The translations under genes and the position numbers were made by a program. A DNA stretch of 64,000 nucleotides, from positions 40,029,366 through 40,093,365 of the forward strand of contig NC_088777.1 in NCBI RefSeq assembly GCF_954871325.1, written 5' to 3'. The notes under the pieces were generated by a model. It was not told the DNA's origin. It was given only the letters and a program-made list of their open reading frames with translations, and searched no databases. Source of the DNA: Gordionus sp. m RMFG-2023 (taxonomy: Eukaryota; Nematomorpha; Gordioida; Chordodea; Parachordodidae). Shown here piece after piece: positions 56,701-64,000 of this stretch (positions are counted from its first letter, which is position 1; each line of letters opens with the position of its first letter).

Positions 56701-59700
56701 ATCTGCAATTATATTATTAGAGCCATTCTTGTACATTATATCATAATCATATGCAGATAATTTATAAGCCCAACGTATAATCTTTGTTTTGTTAATGAGC
56801 TTAAATCTCTGTTATTACCATATATCTTTATTAAAGGTTTGTGGTCTGTTCAAATTTTAAATTTTCGTCCATACAAATAGTTATGAAATTTTTCTACACC
56901 GTTTAATATTGCTTTTGCTTCTTTGTCTATTGTAGAATAATTCTTTTCAGCGTCTTGTAAAGTTCTTGAGGTGTAGCTATTGGAAATTCGTTACCATTAT
57001 CATATTTTTGCATGAGTACAGCTCCAAATCCTTGGTTAGATGCATCTGTTTATAATATTAACTCGAGGTCCGGTTTATAAAACTGTATAGTATTTTGTTT
57101 TACTATTCCGAATAGCATGAAAACGATTACAAAAATAGCACGGTATTTTTTTTTGGAATGGTAGATTAATCATTTTTTACTCACTTCAAAAAAGAGTATT
57201 ACATATATTGCATACGGGACATCCGGATCTCACTTGAGGAAGAGGATATACTTCAAACGGATATCCTACTTTGGTGGAAACGACAAGAGATTTGCCAAAG
57301 CCATCACGATTAACAAGAAAAATATTGGCAATTCCTGCAACTAGTACTTCTCCTGAATGAGGATTTAGCATTGCTGGAAGGTTTTTAGAACAAAGAAGAA
57401 CGTGTTTGTATCCAGAAAATGTCAATTCATTATTATTTTTGCATTATAATTACATATAATATCAATTTTATATTTATATTCATTTCATAAATATTCTATT
57501 TGATCAAATAAATTGTCCATAATTTAAATTGAATATTTTTTATGCTTAAATTAATTACCTAAATTATAAACTTTTTGTAGAGGTGTAATGCTGAAATATT
57601 TTTATTAGATGCTTAAAAAATTGAAAGAATGACCATAATTAATATAAGCGAAATTTTTTTTATAAATAATGGGAGGGCGGGTAAAATATTTTACAATAAT
57701 AGGCGGGCGGACGGGTGGTTAAAGAATTTTAGATAAATGGGCTGGGCGGGTATATATTTTTTTGAAAACTATGGGCGGCTGGGCTGGATGGGCGGGCGGG
57801 TTAAATTTTTTTAAACATTGGACGGGCGGGCTTTTGGTCCGAAAACCCGGCCAATGCAGACCTCTAATACGAAGGATGTGGTTAGACATTAAATATTACT
57901 TTTGTCAAAATAATATTGTATAATTAGTAGTATAATTTTACTTCTGAGAAATCATAATGAGGATCGTAATGCCCGCCAATTCCATAATTACCTATCTTAA
58001 ATTTAAACATCATTATACAAAGAATGCGCTTTAAATACCTGCAAACTTTCGGATGTAAGCATATCTAATCCCGTTATAGCATTGATTCTGAGATTTAAGG
58101 ACTCTACCAATGTAGTATCAACCTCGTCTAACCACGCACTTCAAATTGATATTTATTATTAAATTAAAAATTTTCTATACTGATATTTTCAAACTAATTT
58201 TATTACAAGTTATAAAAAAAATTCATTTTATATAAGACTAGTTTTAAATTACTTAACAATTCAAAAAACTGTTAAATTGAAACACATTAATAAAACTAGC
58301 ATAGAAAGTGATTCAAGGATAATAATTAATGTATTAGTAAATATATTAATGTTATTAATAAAGGTTACCTTTTACTTACTCTATCATCAACTATTTCATT
58401 GGTAAATGTCTCAATGCTGACAACAGTGGCTCTTTTCAGCTATAAATAAATTTGTAAATATCAATTTTTGCATTCATAACGTACTCTAATAAGATTTTAA
58501 TAGTGAATAATATAATAATAGATTTATATAAAATAACTTCCTTGGACGAAAATAATTGGGAAGAATACAATATTGCATAAATGTACAAAAAATCAAAAGT
58601 GAGTAATAATAATTTAGGCATCTAAGAAAAATATTCAGCGTTGTTTTGATACCATAAGAAATTTATTAACTATAATATTTTTGTTTATAGCTCCGGCTAT
58701 ACTCTCTTTAATACTCTGAAAAATCAGAAAATCTTGCTTGTTAGATTGGATTAACAGAGATAATCTTAGTAATTTTAATCTTGAAGAATATATCTATGTA
58801 GCAGTTACTATCCGATTAAGTTAAAAATAAAAAGCACGCTGTGCTAGTATTATAGAGTTTTGTCTATCGATGAATGATCAATTGTGATCAATCTAGCCAA
58901 ATAATAGTTGCTATCTCTTCATTATTTCATTCTAGAATCTTAGTATACAGTTTATAAAAAAATATATATTTCTGCCAAGAAAGTTTATAGAAATTTAGTA
59001 TTTTCATCACAAAATGATTAATGAAAAATAATGGTTATATTTTGCTATCAAATTTTTGACTTGTTAAGAATAGTTTGCGGCGCAAAAAAAATTAAAAGAT
59101 TTTATATTTTCCAACTATTCGAAAGAAAGATTTAGAAGGGTTAAATATGAGAGCAATTTTGTTCAACCCCTTCTAGGAAACATATCTAATCAAATCCCAT
59201 CAAAAAATTTCAAATAAGTCTATATAAAAATATAATCTTTAGAAGAGTGATTTAAACAACCTTCAATTTATTTTTATATTTCGTGTTAGATCAACTTGAT
59301 CTTAGGATAGATGAAATTATTTTTTAAAAATCTCAACCTTTGTAACAACTTTTTATAACAAATTATAAATGTATGTGGTGGGCCCACCGTTTCTATTAGG
59401 TAGTGTTATTGAAAACCTCATTTAATCAATTTTTAAAATGGCGATATCAATATTTTAGACCAAAAAATAAACACTAAACGTAGAAATTTCCCTAAAAGTC
59501 TATCTTTTGCCGAAATCTCAAAGCTTATATAATATTTAATATTTGGCTAAAATATAACAAGACAAATTCGGAGCTTAAAATTTTAAGCTAAACTAAATAG
59601 AAAATGATATCTTACCAATAACTTATTTCTTTATACACCAAAACATTTATAATCTCTAGAAGGATTGCTGATAATTTTGGTTACCGTGACAAATACAAAA

Positions 59701-62483
59701 GGTAGTTTTTCTCGCTTTAAATTAATCAAAATTTATTTAAGATGACGCAAGATAGATTAAATTAATCAAAATTTATTTAAGATGACGCAAGATAGATTAA
59801 ATCAATAATTTGGTTAGAAAATTAATTATTAAAAAAAATTAATTGATGATTTAGCGAGAAAAAAAATTGTAGTCATAAAAATCATTCGTCTTACATTTTA
59901 TTATATAAGATATCTTTGAATAAGTCATAAATTTTTGCAGGGTGCCATATGAATAATTGATCTTTTATAGAAAAAAACCCATAACTAGTTTAATATTAAC
60001 GTATGCAAAATCAAAATATAATTAAATTTATATTATCTAATCAATAAAAAAATTAATTATAATCCACGTAACATATTTTTAATCAGGCTAGTTCATGAAT
60101 AAGTGCATATCAAAAAGTCTTGAGAGTGTGATTTATTTCATTAAATAGGTCAAAGTTAATATTTGGTAAAAAATCATATTGGCAGTGGCGTATCCAGGAT
60201 TTTCTTATAGGGGGGAAAAAATTTTTGGGGGCTTCGCCCCCAAACCCCTTTTACCTGGCCTTCGGCCAGCTTTTCCCCGGCCTTCGGCCGGGTCTTATTT
60301 AGCTATTCTATAAAATTATTGATAATTTAATAATAATTATATTTCTATTTTTAATATTATTTACTAATTCGTGCTTATGGATAGGATATTACAAGCCTCT
60401 TTTTTATTATTTCAAGTTAGGTATATTATATTTAATAAAGTTTTTTTAAATGTAAAGTTGAAATAAAGTGTAATGTCATTTTTTTTATAAAATTTGCTTT
60501 AAAAACTAGCCTCAGCTTAAATTCTCATACAATATAAGTAGAATATAATTTTTTTATTGAAAATACTAATAGTAGTGTGTTTAAAATATTGACTAGAAAA
60601 TAATTAAATTAACAAGTTTTTTTAACTTTTTATCAAATACAAGATTTTTAATTATTTTGTTTGTCGTTGGAACCAAATCTTTGTGTATATTTAACAGAGC
60701 TAACCCATTTAGCCGAGATTCAGTACTTAGTAAATATGTTTTCAACCTTCTCAAGTTGGAAATCCTTTCATTCGTACATGTTGTAATAGGCAAACATGCA
60801 AGAATATAAACAACTTCGAAATATTAGGAAATTGAGCTAAGGTTTCTTTACACCGATTGAGCGCATCAATAGCATGCTCAGATAAAATAGCTAAACGTAT
60901 AAATATTTATACCACAATTCGAATTCACTTATTAAATTTATTTCAGTATCAATCTCATAGGAATAAAATTTTTCTAAATATTTAATTATACCAATAGTGC
61001 CATTAGAAAATGAAGAAGGATCTTTGGGTAATAAAACTTGAAGATTGCTAAAGACTTATTTTTTATCTAAAACCCGTACTTTTATTTGCAATAAAAAAGT
61101 ATCTAAGAATGGGATGAAAATGGATATTTTAATTCTTCAGTTGAGCCAATATTTATTTACATCTCAATAATGGCCTAGGTGCTAGACGAGGGTTAATTAG
61201 TGTTATATCATAAAATTTGCCTTCGATTCAACGTCTAGATAAATATTATGAAAATATTTATCTACATTCATTCTTATTGTATCTACCTGTTCATGTATAT
61301 TTTCAGCCAAATCAATAACCTGAACCAAATCTAAATTTGGTTTTTGTAAATTTCTACAAAGTAGTGAGCTAAAAATAATTTATTGATGCAACTAGCAGCA
61401 ATGTTAAACTCTGATTGAGCAATTGAATTCAATAATGATATCGCTTCTGACGACACATTACTTTTTTTCATGCTCAGCCTTATTTATAAATTATTGATTT
61501 CAATCTCATTGACTAAATATTTTTCCATTTTATTAATATTTTTGAATAATATGATGGAAAATTGATATTCAAATATTTGTAAAATTTTGATTGGTAAGGG
61601 GGGGGGGGGTAAAATTTTTATTAGCTTAAAATGATATTTATGAAAATAGTCAAATTTGCAATGGGGGGAATTTCCCCCCCCCTGGTTACGCGCCTGCATA
61701 TTGGTGTTGTAAATAAGTGCTTCCAAACCTTTAAAACTGTAAATAAATATCAAAATATGGTCCATAACGTATTTGAATAAATGTTTAAAGATTTATACTT
61801 GTGGTTGAGCCAAAGTTTTAAGAATGTTTATTTCAGCATCAGTAATTACGTTATGATAAGCTGCAATCCAGGGATTTGTGTATAAAACCTCTTCTTTTAT
61901 AGGCGCCAATAACAAAAGGGGATGTTTGTGTCTATTCATGTAGCGACAGGTTGAACCCTTTCTGTAATTGTTCTTCTAAATTATAATTAATTTAAACTTT
62001 TTTTTTAGTTAGCTTAAATTAATATAACGTTGCTTTCTTAGTTCAAAGTAAAATAAAAAATTGTGACAAGTATTTTTGTGTAAATCGCAATCTTAGGCTA
62101 TTTAATTATTTTATAATTAAAATTTTTACTGTTTAAAATGTAATTGATTTATATAGTAATAAATATTATAATAATAAAATTTAATTAAAAAAATTTACGA
62201 TTAATTTTAAAATCATTAACTGTAATTAGTATTATTTAAATACTTAATAGATTTATTTTATTAAAAGGGATTACTTCAATTATTTTATCTCCCCTACAAA
62301 GTGCACTATATACAGGCATATAACCATCAAAATACGTTTCCCATCTTTTAGGAGAATATATTTTAAAAGTTCGAGAATCGATATCATAATAATCATCCAA
62401 TTTGATTTGATTGGATTGTTCCAATTCACTGATTTCATATTCATACCATAGTTTATTTCCTTGAGCGATAGAATGATTAGGTT
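50616..62483 (-). CDS. P4HA: Prolyl 4-hydroxylase alpha subunit, 3' nine exons (5' part not found)
   Basis: A 2-oxoglutarate/Fe(II) dioxygenase that hydroxylates proline in collagen-like chains in the endoplasmic reticulum, as alpha subunit with protein disulfide isomerase. Joined exons: 62275-62483, 61799-61957, 58369-58439, 58039-58138, 57942-57995, 51512-51559, 51172-51240, 51031-51127 and 50616-50713. They sum to 2+903 bases (300 residues and stop), with every phase consistent. Visible: the TPR-side motif PNHSIAQGNKLWYEYE, ALCRGD, CRYMNRHKHP, NYGIGGHYDPHYDF with iron ligands His192 and Asp194, EGGATVFP, FWYNL, and TRHAGCPVLLGSKW with distal His257 and the 2-oxoglutarate Lys267 ten residues later, then NKWIH. 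All catalytic residues are present, so the gene is probably functional. N-terminal exons should lie at higher coordinates, beyond the window or unrecognised in 62.5-64 kb. The closest look is to insect PH4alpha proteins. Confidence 0.93.
50839..51019. repeat. Tandem duplication, about 92 bp, in the last P4HA intron
   Basis: Two adjacent copies (from 50839 and 50931) of a unit beginning TAAAAAAAGCTTAAAATATA and ending AATTTTATTTATG, differing by a few bases. They yield an accidental plus-strand open frame. The second copy ends within about ten bases of the exon h donor. Confidence 0.9.
51031..51127 (-). CDS. P4HA: P4HA exon h: distal histidine and 2-oxoglutarate lysine
   Basis: Acceptor GACGATAG|GGATCTGG, 97 bases, encoding GSGIFWYNLYVNRSGN and HDTRHAGCPVLLGSKW. 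The distal iron-binding His and the Lys ten residues later are in place; Ala-Ala-Cys of most homologues is Ala-Gly-Cys. The donor is AAATGGG|GTTTAT in phase 1. Confidence 0.93.
51172..51240 (-). CDS. P4HA: P4HA exon g
   Basis: A 69-base exon between AAACATAG|TTAAGC and GTCAAA|GTATAT encodes LSDINEGGATVFPKINLRVQ and PVK, the highly conserved SDVxxGGATVFP strand region. Confidence 0.93.
51512..51559 (-). CDS. P4HA: P4HA exon f
   Basis: A 48-base exon between TTAATTAAG|GAC and TTTTAT|GTAAGT encodes DPQNPISSRLATFMFY, equal to the family's GNRIATWLFY segment. The acidic loop before it is shorter than usual. Both ends are phase 0. Confidence 0.88.
51560..53962 (-). other. P4HA: P4HA intron between exons e and f, left part
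   Basis: AT-rich intronic sequence with no recognised insertion. A minus-strand open frame at 52220-52420 (ELKPCIRPVVGEVYPIFKK) has no match to the P4HA family and no splice fit, so I do not call it an exon. Confidence 0.5.
54867..55222. mobile_element. GGCCC-box hAT MITE inside the nested hAT
   Basis: The left end CAGAGACCTGCAGGCCCGGC and right end CTCTGCAGGGCTCTG are inverted. Seven or more GGGCCGG/GGCCCGG boxes alternate with AT filler. Same family as 17629-17919. The target duplication is not clear. Confidence 0.8.
56235..56428. mobile_element. Palindromic MITE at a TA target
   Basis: Arms around AAAACATTTCCATATTT and AAATATGGAAATGTTTT pair over about 50 bases. The outer ends are TAGTACTGTGCAAATTT and AATCTGTACAACACTCTA. 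The related hAT copy at 22.74 kb lacks exactly this segment, reading GTTTATATTAATTT across the junction, which confirms an insertion at TA (Tc1/mariner-like behaviour). Confidence 0.8.
56540..57125 (-). mobile_element. Fossil Ty3/gypsy polymerase fragment
   Basis: The minus-strand translation shows the RNase H domain of a Ty3/gypsy retrotransposon and the ADALSRNP-type region that follows it. Recognisable motifs include TDASNQGFGAVL and FHN-L-G-KFKI. It is a broken fragment without LTRs, reverse transcriptase or integrase, lying between the nested hAT and the outer hAT's right end. Decay is moderate, so it is an old piece. Confidence 0.82.
57186..57425 (-). other. Conspicuous open frame inside the outer hAT, origin unknown
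   Basis: 79 codons of balanced composition with G+C far above the neighbourhood. They include KHVLLCSKNLPAMLNPHSGE, IFLVNRDGFGKSLVVSTKVG and PLPQVRSGCPVCNICN. I do not recognise it. It is not part of P4HA, whose exons e and f join in phase without it. It could be an exon picked up by the transposon, part of the outer element's own gene, or part of the adjacent retroelement. Possible acceptors (ACCTTCCAG, CTCATTCAG, GTTGCAG) lie inside it, and a donor-like GAA|GTGAGT follows directly after the stop. Confidence 0.45.
57942..57995 (-). CDS. P4HA: P4HA exon e: iron-binding HxD motif
   Basis: A 54-base exon between AATTTAAG|ATAGGT and GAA|GTAAAA encodes IGNYGIGGHYDPHYDFSE. It carries the first two iron ligands (His and Asp of HYD). 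It ends only 68 bases from the nested hAT element in the following intron. Confidence 0.93.
58039..58138 (-). CDS. P4HA: P4HA exon d
   Basis: Acceptor ATTTGAAG|TGCGTGG finishes AG|T (Ser) of SKSAWL. It encodes AWLDEVDTTLVESLNLRINA and ITGLDMLTSESLQ, the TGLDxxTAEELQ motif of P4HA. The donor is TTGCAG|GTATTT in phase 0. Confidence 0.92.
58369..58439 (-). CDS. P4HA: P4HA exon c
   Basis: Acceptor TTTATAG|CTGAAAAGAG, 71 bases, encoding LKRATVVSIETF and TNEIVDDRVSK, the family's L-x-RATV...RVSKSAWL segment. The donor AAAAG|GTAACC leaves in phase 2. A closer-to-consensus GTAAGT lies eleven bases earlier, but using it would drop the SKS residues and break the phase. Confidence 0.88.
58440..60182 (-). 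other. P4HA: P4HA intron between exons b and c, left part
   Basis: AT-rich intron; with the hAT copy and the flank to 61798 it makes a 3.4-kb intron. Near 59400-59550 TAGTGTTATTGAAAACC and GCCGAAATCTCAAAGCTTAT recall the GTTGTTAAACGGC MITE family in a decayed state. Confidence 0.5.
59721..59800. repeat. Perfect 40-bp tandem duplication
   Basis: Two identical adjacent units beginning ATTAATCAAAATTTATTTAA and ending GATGACGCAAGATAGATTAA, at 59721-59760 and 59761-59800. Confidence 0.95.
60183..61696 (-). mobile_element. hAT element, CAGTGGCGTATCCAGG ends, copy 2, perfect TSD
   Basis: Same element as 42267-43763, flanked by CATATTGG on both sides (60175-60182 and 61697-61704). It differs from copy 1 by scattered substitutions and small indels only. 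The minus-strand transposase tail at 60593-60793 is slightly more complete: CPITTCTNERISNLRRLKTY, then LLSTESRLNGLALLNIHKDL. This is the hAT dimerisation motif (RRIKTYLRST..RLNGLALLNIHRD). It lies in a P4HA intron, 94 bases from exon b. Confidence 0.94.
61799..61957 (-). CDS. P4HA: P4HA exon b: start of catalytic half
   Basis: Acceptor TTACAGAAAG|GGTTCAACC in phase 0. 53 codons with GSTCRYMNRHKHPLLLLAPI, WIAAYHNVITDAEINILK and ending LAQPQ|GTATAA. This matches the RLFCRY..NP..LAP, I.FHDIISDAEI and LAKPR motifs of the family. The segment between CRGD and CRY is shorter than usual by about ten residues. An alternative acceptor four bases upstream would break the phase. Confidence 0.9.
62275..62483 (-). 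CDS. P4HA: P4HA exon a: end of peptide-binding/TPR region to CRG motif
   Basis: Acceptor TTCAAAACTAG|AACCTAATC; the first two bases finish a codon. It encodes PNHSIAQGNKLWYEYEISEL, aligning with PEHQRANGNLKYFEY of vertebrate P4HA, then an Asp/Tyr-rich linker and VYSALCRGDKIIE. The donor is ATTGAA|GTAATC in phase 0. Confidence 0.9.
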
Positions 62484-63329
62484 CTAGTTTTGAAATAAAA
62501 AAATTTCTATTATAAAGGCTTGCAACTTTTTTAATTTGAGTAATTAAGATTAAGATAAAATATTTTGTCCAAAATATTCTATCAAATATGTTGAATTCAT
62601 ATTCAAATTTTATTGTAATATAGATATGATAGTTTAGTTAGTACCAAAAATTATGATCAGACATTGCCAGATTTTTTTCAATAATAGAGAAGAATGTTTA
62701 CCTCCTCCATTAGCATAATTGTTTTAATTATAATATAAAAACTGAATATTGAAGCGGAGGAAAGAGGTAAAAGGTATCCTCCTTTTTTGAAAACTAAGCA
62801 ATTCATACAAGAACTTTATCTTCACACGTTTCAAACAATTCATACAAGAACTTTATCTTCACACGTTTCAAACAATTCATACTAGACCCATCTTTGGATC
62901 TATTATTTTAGATCCACTAGTTACTTTTTAAAATTTTGTCTGACCTCTTCTTAACAATTTTTTTTTAAAGATTCGAGTCGAGCCATCTGAACTAATATTG
63001 TTATAAATAAGTTCTACCCTACCCTACTTATTTTTAAACATACCTATACTAAATTGGGATTAAAAAGAATACAAAAATTAGTTATTCAAATTTTAGAGAT
63101 ATTATTTTTCAGTTGGATTAAAAAAAGGGATGTTTTTCTTTAAGTTGGAATTTGAATTCGGTGTAAAAAAAACTCCAGTTATAATGACTGACTTAATCAA
63201 AAGTTTATCAAGAAAGTTGAGATATTCCTTGCAAGCGATCGCAATGCATTAACCTGAAAATAAAGGTTACGGCTGCACAATAATAGTGGGCAAATAAATT
63301 AGCTAAGGAGAGGGAGTGGGTATCTATGG
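62484..63329. other. Upstream of the first P4HA exon seen; no exon recognised
   Basis: AT-rich sequence with the 37-bp tandem duplication. I looked on the minus strand for the N-terminal P4HA exons (helical dimerisation region and TPR) and could not support any. Confidence 0.45.
62799..62883. repeat. 37-bp tandem duplication, two and a quarter copies
   Basis: CAATTCATACAAGAACTTTA to TTCACACGTTTCAAA is repeated perfectly at 62799 and 62836, and begins a third time at 62873. Confidence 0.95.
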
Positions 63330-63640
63330 AGCATTAGGAATATAGCAGGGAAGAATGCTAAATTGGTGCAAATTTTTGATAAAAGAAAATAGATAAGCAT
63401 GTCTCTAAAACACAAGAAGGCTAAAGAGGTTGGAAAACGTTATTTATTAAGCTAAGGAGTCTAAATCGAGGAAACTGTGTAGGAATTGCCTTGAAGAATT
63501 TAAGATGTTTTGTGGGGTTATAAGATACTCAGGTCGTTTGATGTTTGTCAAGTGTGGGCAAGAGTAGGCTTTTAAATATTTTTAGGCCTATTCCTAGCAT
63601 TGGGTGCAAAAATAGAAAAATAGCATTTTTTAAGAGAATT
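63330..63640 (+). pseudogene. LINE endonuclease relic
   Basis: The plus-strand translation reads NIAGKNAKLVQIFDKRK and, in place, KHKKAKEVGKRYLL, then CVGIALKNLRCFV. This parallels the endonuclease start of the 6.2-kb LINE (NIGTLKGKTRELAPMLNKRK, ..QETKWKGQ.., NGVGIILSQDL). Stops and frame changes show it is dead. It may continue to the window edge, without clear motifs. Confidence 0.6.
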
Positions 63641-64000
63641 TCTTTTAGATTAAAGAATAGAGAATGGGGAGATAGAAACAAAAGGGTATAGGTTCGACAT
63701 ATGGCATGGCTATCTAACACTATTTTCAAAAAAAGGATGAGCGTATTGTAACTTACAAAATCTGTATACATCAAAAGTGATATACTTATGAGTAGAAGAG
63801 ATTTATGAAGAAGCTGTATTAAATTATACTCGCTGAAAAAATAAAGGCAAGATCGACCAGTAATACTCAATTTTGAGAAGAAAGACTGTAGGAAAATGAG
63901 ACGGTATGTTATGCCCTCTTATCTTCGAAGCAATTGATCGGAAAACTAATTGTAGTGGCTCTTGGGATAGATTTTCATGTAAGGGGAAAGACATAAGGAA

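Larger units (their letters stand above)
53963..57866. mobile_element. Large hAT element with perfect 8-bp TSD, packed with nested insertions
   Basis: Ends TAGAGGTCTGCATTGG and CCAATGCAGACCTCTA are exact inverted repeats over 16 bases, flanked by ATACGAAG on both sides (53955-53962 and 57867-57874). Next to the ends are inverted arrays of GGGCGGGC boxes (53975-54110 and 57665-57850). The 3.9-kb interior holds a second hAT element (54423-56527) which itself carries two MITEs, a retroelement fragment (56540-57125) and an open frame of unknown origin (57186-57425). I found no transposase belonging clearly to the outer element. It sits in the P4HA intron after exon e. Confidence 0.93.

Noticed and set aside
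57186-57425. Open frame as a P4HA exon
   Set aside because: It lies inside transposon termini and matches no P4HA segment.
50616-62483. P4HA as a pseudogene
   Set aside because: All splice sites are consensus, all phases agree, and every catalytic residue is present.
63529-63870. 113-codon minus-strand frame
   Set aside because: Leu/Phe/Ser-rich antisense of a LINE relic, with no domain.
1-64000. CRISPR array, operon or other prokaryotic system
   Set aside because: No regularly spaced repeats, no ribosome-binding-site-led gene strings; introns and animal transposons throughout.

Overview
The window is very AT-rich (by eye about three quarters A+T), with long introns, abundant transposon debris and protein-coding exons joined by GT-AG introns. 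It is nuclear DNA of an animal. Two host genes are recognisable, both on the minus strand, and both look more like arthropod orthologues than vertebrate ones (Onecut homeodomain ending ..LDKWRDD; prolyl 4-hydroxylase motif NYGIGGHYDPHYDF). I would call it an arthropod or close relative; the species cannot be told.

Layout, left to right. 1-4.7 kb: repeats, a 16-bp-type minisatellite and a decayed LINE. 4.68-9.99 kb: an old LTR retrotransposon with both LTRs, a primer-binding site and a polypurine tract, into which a young RTE/BovB-like LINE (about 6.16-9.0 kb, only one clear frameshift) has inserted. 11.9-37.7 kb: a complete onecut transcription factor gene in five coding exons (1551 residues, CUT domain plus homeodomain), with a 20-kb first intron full of hAT transposons and MITEs. 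37.8-50.6 kb: intergenic sequence holding a 1.5-kb hAT element, further MITE copies and LINE scraps. 50.6-62.5 kb: the 3' nine exons of a prolyl 4-hydroxylase alpha subunit gene (P4HA), whose introns carry a nested hAT cluster (53.96-57.87 kb) and a second copy of the 1.5-kb hAT element. 62.5-64 kb: a tandem duplication and a LINE endonuclease relic.

The gene models rest on sequence: every exon boundary has consensus GT/AG and all phases agree (4656 coding bases for onecut; 2+903 bases for the P4HA part), and the catalytic or DNA-binding residues are conserved. The transposon calls rest mainly on terminal inverted repeats bounded by 8-bp target duplications (CCCATGCC, CCCTATAT, AATATACC, ATACGAAG, CATATTGG), the hallmark of hAT elements. 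No prokaryotic features, CRISPR arrays, rRNA or tRNA genes were seen. No wholly new system is evident. The most unusual items are the onecut variations, the divergent P4HA, the nested hAT cluster with a conspicuous unexplained open frame, and the LINE-in-LTR composite.
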